DNA of 64,000 nucleotides, from positions 5,061,501 to 5,125,500 of the forward strand of contig NZ_BNJI01000001.1 of the NCBI RefSeq assembly GCF_016587415.1, written 5' to 3'. Made by a program: the position numbers and the translations under genes. This DNA is from Ktedonobacter sp. SOSP1-85. Its GTDB lineage: Bacteria; Chloroflexota; Ktedonobacteria; Ktedonobacterales; Ktedonobacteraceae. The notes under the pieces are model-generated. The model was given only the letters and a program-made list of their open reading frames with translations, had not been told where the DNA came from and did no database searches. Each line of letters starts with the position of its first letter. The first letter of the stretch is position 1. Below are positions 60,257-64,000 of this stretch, piece after piece.

Positions 60257-61123
60257 TTAGCGTACGAATTTTGTCCCTATCGGGAGGTCTTCCAGAGTAT
60301 GCAAGAGCACATGTGAGGTGCAGCCGTTCGCGATCTGGACGCAGGGTACCTCCTCAAGAGCGTGTAGGCAGGCGTGTACCTTGGGAAGCATGCCGTCTCG
60401 AATGACATGTTCTTCAATCAGTGCCTGGGCCTGTTGCTCATTCAACTCTGAGATGATTGTACCATCAGCATTGTAGATGCCGTCAATATTACTTAGAAAT
60501 GTCAACCGGGTTGCGTTTAGCGCGCCGGCAAGGTGAGAGGCAACCAGGTCTGCGTTCATATTGAGGCTGCTGCCGTCTGGTCCTAGACCCAGGGGAGCCA
60601 GGACCGGTATATACCCATCGTCGAGCACCTGGCGTATCAAGGTAGGGTTGATTGTGTCTATGGCTCCCACATAGCCCAGGCTCTCGTCAGCGATGTGTCC
60701 CTGTACCAGGTTGCCATCGGTGCCACAGAGGCCAACGGCTTGTCCTCCAAGTTGTGTTATCTTGGTTGCGATCTCTTTATTGATTTGGCCACATAGAACC
60801 ATGCGCACCACGTTCAGTGTCTGGGCGTCTGTTACTCGCAGGCCATGTTCAAAGTGAATGGGGATGTGGAGCTTCGAGAGCCACTCGTTGATGACGGGTC
60901 CTCCCCCATGTACCAGGACGATGTTCGCACCCAGAATTTGTAAACAGATGCAATCCTGGAGTACGCTCCGCTGATACTCCAGGGTGCTGCCCCCTAACTT
61001 GATGACAAAAGTCTTTCCTTTGAGCTGGGAAAATGAGCACTTGCTGGAGCTGGTATGTTCCATGGGGATGAACTCATGCCTGTTCCATGGCTGATCGGTC
61101 GCTGGTAATGATGGGTTTATCAT
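60257..61123 (-). CDS. argB: acetylglutamate kinase
   Basis: Phosphorylates N-acetyl-L-glutamate with ATP, the second step of arginine synthesis. 288 residues with the amino-acid kinase fold: VIKLGGSTLEYQ (about 40-51), nucleotide/substrate loop LVHGGGPVINEWL (about 69-81), VGLCGTDGNL, LNMNADLVASHLAGAL and LTFLSNIDGIYNADG. GAGGAG before the ATG supports the start; an internal Met (MEHTSSSK) is less likely. It stands alone among kdp genes, with no other arg gene in the window, so the neighbours do not form an arginine operon. The N-terminal extension of about 35 residues could bear on arginine feedback but is too short to judge. Confidence 0.9.
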   Translation of the reverse strand: MINPSLPATDQPWNRHEFIPMEHTSSSKCSFSQLKGKTFVIKLGGSTLEYQRSVLQDCICLQILGANIVLVHGGGPVINEWLSKLHIPIHFEHGLRVTDAQTLNVVRMVLCGQINKEIATKITQLGGQAVGLCGTDGNLVQGHIADESLGYVGAIDTINPTLIRQVLDDGYIPVLAPLGLGPDGSSLNMNADLVASHLAGALNATRLTFLSNIDGIYNADGTIISELNEQQAQALIEEHVIRDGMLPKVHACLHALEEVPCVQIANGCTSHVLLHTLEDLPIGTKFVR

Positions 61124-61165
61124 AGATCGTAACTCCTCGTGAACGCCTAGAAGTCTGGATTGATC

Positions 61166-61185
61166 ACTTCACTCCTCTGGTCTGA
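61166..61185 (-). terminator. short hairpin between kdpA and argB
   Basis: CTCCTCT (61166-61172) pairs with AGAGGAG (61179-61185). Weak, without T-run; it might partly separate kdpA from argB. Confidence 0.3.
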
Positions 61186-61282
61186 GAGGAGATATATATG
61201 CTCTTCTACTGTATCCGATAGACAATCAAAAAAGTGTATGGAGGCGAGTGTCAGGTATCAAAAGATTGTCAAGATATAGCTC

Positions 61283-62983
61283 CTATCCCAGGTGTAGTTG
61301 CTCGACGATGGGTCCAAGGGAAAGGGAGGCGAAGTAGGTCAGGCCGACAACGATGATGGCGGTAAAAATGATCACCGTGCCAAACATGACAGAGTCGGTA
61401 CGAAATTTTCCGATGGACATCGGGCGTCGATCTTGCAGGCTGAATTTGCCTGCCAGCGCCAGGGCTGGAATGGCCAGGCCAAAGCGTCCAATAAGCATGA
61501 CAATAGCCGTGGTGACGTTGTAGAAGGGGCTATTCGCGCTCAGCCCTGCGAAGTTCTGACCGTTGTTGGCCATTGAGGACGCATAGGCATACAGAATTTC
61601 GGTGAGGCCATGTGCCCCGGTATTTGTCGTCAGTCCTGCCAGGCCGGGCGCGGTGACGACCGCCAAGGCCGTAAAGGTCACGACCGCGATTGAACCCAGG
61701 AGCGTATAAAGCGCTAGGAGCTTCATCTCGGGTGGCTCGATTTTCTTGCCCAGGTACTCGGGGGTACGTCCGATCATCAAGCCTGTCAGGAAGAGGCCAA
61801 TCAGTGCCACCATGATGATACTGTAGATGCCAGTTCCCAGGCCGCCGTAAATGATTTCGCCGAGCAGCATATTGACCAGCGGCACCGTACCTCCGATGGG
61901 GGTATAGCTGTCATGCATGGAGTTATAGGAACCGGTCGCCCCGTTTGACGTAGTTATAGCCGTCAGCACAGAGCCGCCGATACCAAAGCGGACCTCTTTG
62001 CCCTCCATGTTGCCGGCGCCGCCGGTGATATAGGGTGTGAGCGCGGGATTGCCGCGTTGTTCGGCCCAGCCGCAGAGAAGCAGGCCTGCGACAAAGAGGA
62101 TCGTCATGGCCCAGAAAAGGACCCAGCCCTGGCGCGTGTTGCCAACCATCAGGCCAAAGGTGTAGGTGAGAGAGGCTGGTAGTACCACAATTGCCAGCAT
62201 TTCAAGCACGTTTGTCAGGGGAGTGGGATTTTCAAAGGGATGGGCGCCATTGACGTTAAAGAAGCCCCCACCATTGGTGCCAAGGTTCTTGATCCATTCA
62301 AGCGCGGCTACAGGTCCCTGGGCGATAAGTTGGGTGCCTCCTTCAAGCGTCTTGACCTCGGTATAAGGATGAAAGTTCATGGGCACGCCCTGCCAGATGA
62401 GCAAGAGACTGCCAAGCAGGGAAATGGGGAGGAGTACCCAGAGAAGAGAGCGTACTAAGTCGAACCAGAAATTGCCCAGGAAGGGCGTGCGCTCCCGCGC
62501 CAGGCCGCGTATAAAAGCCATACCGACCGCCAGGCCCGCCGCTCCAGCCAGGAAGTTTTGTGTCGCGAGGCCAACAATCTGTGTCAAATAGCTCATAGTC
62601 GTCTCACCCGCGTAGGCCTGCCAGGTGGTTGTGGTTGTGAAGCTAATGGCGGTATTGAAGGCCAGGTCTGGTGTCATCGGTGTCGTCATATGGGCCGCAT
62701 CGAACCAGGGGAGGAACTGTTGCACGCGTAGCAGAGCATAGAGTGCCAGCGTGCCAATCAACGTGAAGACGATAAAGGCGACACTATACTGTCTGAAGTT
62801 CATCTCACGTGTGGCATCAAGTTTACTTACGCGGTAGATAGCGCGTTCGACCGGGCAAAGGAGCGGATCAAGCCAGGTTCGTTCACGCGCGAAGACACGC
62901 TTAAGGTATATCCCCACGGGTTTCACCAGGAGAATCACCACCAGGAGAAAGACCCCATATTGCAGGAGGGCTAAGGAACTCAT
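61283..62983 (-). CDS. kdpA: potassium-transporting ATPase, channel-like subunit A
   Basis: Potassium-binding membrane subunit of the high-affinity KdpFABC pump, 566 residues, about ten helices. The four selectivity-filter repeats are in order: SFTTTTTWQAYAGE (filter 1, about 113-126), LGTNGGGFFNVNGAHPFENP (filter 2, about 233-252), SNGATGSYNSMHDSYTPIGG (filter 3, about 346-365) and YASSMANNGQNFAGL (filter 4, about 470-484). Filter 1 reads TTTTW where most KdpA have TNTNW. AAGGAAG precedes the ATG. kdpC lies directly upstream on the same strand, an unusual order, and kdpB is not between them. It needs KdpB to work. Confidence 0.93.
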   Translation of the reverse strand: MSSLALLQYGVFLLVVILLVKPVGIYLKRVFARERTWLDPLLCPVERAIYRVSKLDATREMNFRQYSVAFIVFTLIGTLALYALLRVQQFLPWFDAAHMTTPMTPDLAFNTAISFTTTTTWQAYAGETTMSYLTQIVGLATQNFLAGAAGLAVGMAFIRGLARERTPFLGNFWFDLVRSLLWVLLPISLLGSLLLIWQGVPMNFHPYTEVKTLEGGTQLIAQGPVAALEWIKNLGTNGGGFFNVNGAHPFENPTPLTNVLEMLAIVVLPASLTYTFGLMVGNTRQGWVLFWAMTILFVAGLLLCGWAEQRGNPALTPYITGGAGNMEGKEVRFGIGGSVLTAITTSNGATGSYNSMHDSYTPIGGTVPLVNMLLGEIIYGGLGTGIYSIIMVALIGLFLTGLMIGRTPEYLGKKIEPPEMKLLALYTLLGSIAVVTFTALAVVTAPGLAGLTTNTGAHGLTEILYAYASSMANNGQNFAGLSANSPFYNVTTAIVMLIGRFGLAIPALALAGKFSLQDRRPMSIGKFRTDSVMFGTVIIFTAIIVVGLTYFASLSLGPIVEQLHLG

Positions 62984-63047
62984 CTTCGTTCTTCCTTTGT
63001 TATTTCTCGTTTTATTGCAGATTTCCTGCTAAAAGGGCATCAGGTAT

Positions 63048-63863
63048 TCAGTGTGAACTAGCAGGAGAGCCATAGTTGCTATCCAGATCAAAGTTGAGTT
63101 CCAGCACATTGACGCGTGGCTCTCCAAAGATGCCAAGATCTCGCCCATCGGTATGTTTGGCGATAAGTGCTCGCACCTGGTCAGCTGTCAGGGTTGCGTT
63201 CTTGCTACCTGAGGCATGGCGGGCCTTTACAATGCGTTCTACCTGGAGCAGGGCGGCTTCGACAGAGATATGCGGATCGAGGCCACTGCCGCTGGCGGTA
63301 ATAATATCGGCTGGAAGCAAGGTATCGGGGGGCAAGTCATTTTCTTTGCGGAACTGGGTGGCGTAGGCCTTAATACCATCATAGGTACCGGGAACGTAGT
63401 AGGTATGAGGTTTGCCCGCAACGGGGGTTGCGTTGTCCGGGACCTTGTCACCAGGCTTGAGCGTGATGAGTGTGCCGTTCCCTTCAAGTAGCTGGGGGTT
63501 TGTCGGTCCCAGGTTAGAGCCGCTAGAACTGCTAGCGTTATAGCCAGCGGCGCTTGGGCGACCATGAAAATATTCAGGGCGGGTAAATTGCTGCCCAATG
63601 AGACGGGAACCAATTACCTGGTGTTGCTGATTGTAGAGGAGGCTACCGTTGGCCTGGTCAGGGAAGAGGAGTTGACCCAGTCCGTAGACGAGGGCGGGAA
63701 AAATCACCCCGCAGAGCAATAGGAGGATAGCGAAAAGCTTGAAGGCGCCCCAGGAATAGCTCAGGATGCCACTGGCTTTAGGGGATGGTTCGGACAAGAT
63801 CCTGGAAGATTGTTCAGGTTCTTCTTTCGCGGCCTCAGGACGCGTAGCTTGTTTTTGCTTCAT
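63048..63863 (-). CDS. kdpC: potassium-transporting ATPase, subunit C
   Basis: Single-span subunit that stabilises the KdpFABC complex. 271 residues, longer than usual (about 190) because of a 35-residue polar N-terminus (MKQKQATRPEAAKEEPEQSS) and a loop near residues 135-175 (NATPVAGKPHTYYVPGTYDG). Membrane helix GAFKLFAILLLLCGVIFPAL (about 39-58), then VYGLGQLLFPDQANGSLL, RPEYFHGRPSAAGYNA, SGSNLGPTNPQLLEG, ASGSGLDPHISVEAA and FGEPRVNVLELNF, all family hallmarks. GAGGGT stands before the ATG. kdpA follows after 64 bases. kdpB is presumably beyond the right edge, but this cannot be seen. Confidence 0.92.
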   Translation of the reverse strand: MKQKQATRPEAAKEEPEQSSRILSEPSPKASGILSYSWGAFKLFAILLLLCGVIFPALVYGLGQLLFPDQANGSLLYNQQHQVIGSRLIGQQFTRPEYFHGRPSAAGYNASSSSGSNLGPTNPQLLEGNGTLITLKPGDKVPDNATPVAGKPHTYYVPGTYDGIKAYATQFRKENDLPPDTLLPADIITASGSGLDPHISVEAALLQVERIVKARHASGSKNATLTADQVRALIAKHTDGRDLGIFGEPRVNVLELNFDLDSNYGSPASSH

Positions 63864-63939
63864 AAAAACCCTCGTTTGATGGTGCTAACGTTCAGAGCAA
63901 GGACGCGTGAACGCTGGTGATAGTTGGTTAAAGACGAAC

Positions 63940-63959
63940 ACGAGCGTAAGCACGCTCGT
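63940..63959 (+). terminator. 8-bp hairpin near right edge
   Basis: ACGAGCGT (63940-63947) pairs with ACGCTCGT (63952-63959), followed on the plus strand by TTTATTGTTC. It lies about 80 bases upstream of kdpC and may end a transcript arriving from either direction. Confidence 0.4.
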
Positions 63960-64000
63960 TTATTGTTCTCTATATAGTCTAGCTTTGGAAACATCAAAGG

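Noticed and set aside
1..64000. tRNA or rRNA genes and replication origin
   Set aside because: I looked for tRNA-like cloverleaf ends, rRNA motifs and DnaA-box clusters in the gaps and saw none.

Overview
The window looks like a chromosomal stretch from a filamentous, Ktedonobacter-like member of the Chloroflexota (inference from content; no rRNA or tRNA gene is present to confirm it). The clues are many TnpB-only IS605-type elements plus an IscB/HEARO element, large STAND and LuxR ATPase regulators with TPR tails, long PAS/GAF histidine kinases, secreted metallo- and serine peptidases, and moderately GC-rich genes broken by AT-rich imports.

Layout. 1-9.4 kb: end of an MFS transporter, a TPR protein, two large sensor histidine kinases in tandem, a D-threonine-aldolase-like PLP enzyme and a TPR protein. 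9.4-21.3 kb: an AT-rich defence island with an AIPR abortive-infection-type gene carrying a nuclease-like N-terminus and a complete type I restriction-modification operon (hsdM-hsdS-hsdR). The hsd operon is bracketed by two same-orientation remnants of glycine oxidase (thiO), the right one cut by a TnpB element. 21.4-25.0 kb: a minus-strand cluster of accessory genes with a membrane-anchored baseplate-J-like protein and an FG-GAP-like protein. 25.4-27.5 kb: a small XRE regulator next to a GIY-YIG/XRE fusion gene, the pair present twice in tandem, both fusions frameshifted; one XRE gene has its Shine-Dalgarno inside a long inverted repeat.

27.8-34 kb: two paralogous TetR regulators, a TPR protein paralogous to the one at 8.4 kb, transposase debris and an HTH-NB-ARC-TPR regulator. 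34.3-43.1 kb: a matrixin-like secreted protease, a lipoprotein gene split by a TnpB element, a UvrD-type helicase-nuclease with a clear promoter and palindrome, and a LuxR-family ATPase regulator. 43.3-55.8 kb is a mobile-element pile-up: two nearly identical TnpB elements (both preceded by TTCAC), an IS4-family element with a 9-bp target duplication inserted in the right-end hairpin of an IscB element, that IscB element itself splitting a lipoprotein gene, a frameshifted TnpB, and an ISAzo13-type transposase gene split by a TnpB element. An AraC/FtrA-type regulator and a divergent MFS gene lie in the middle.

55.8-64 kb: a secreted protein with an HELAEW motif, an S53 sedolisin peptidase, a KdpD-like membrane/GAF protein without kinase domain, argB, kdpA and kdpC. 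kdpB is not in the window. A striking overall feature is a set of long, nearly perfect hairpins (14-28 bp stems) placed in many intergenic gaps, probably acting as terminators.
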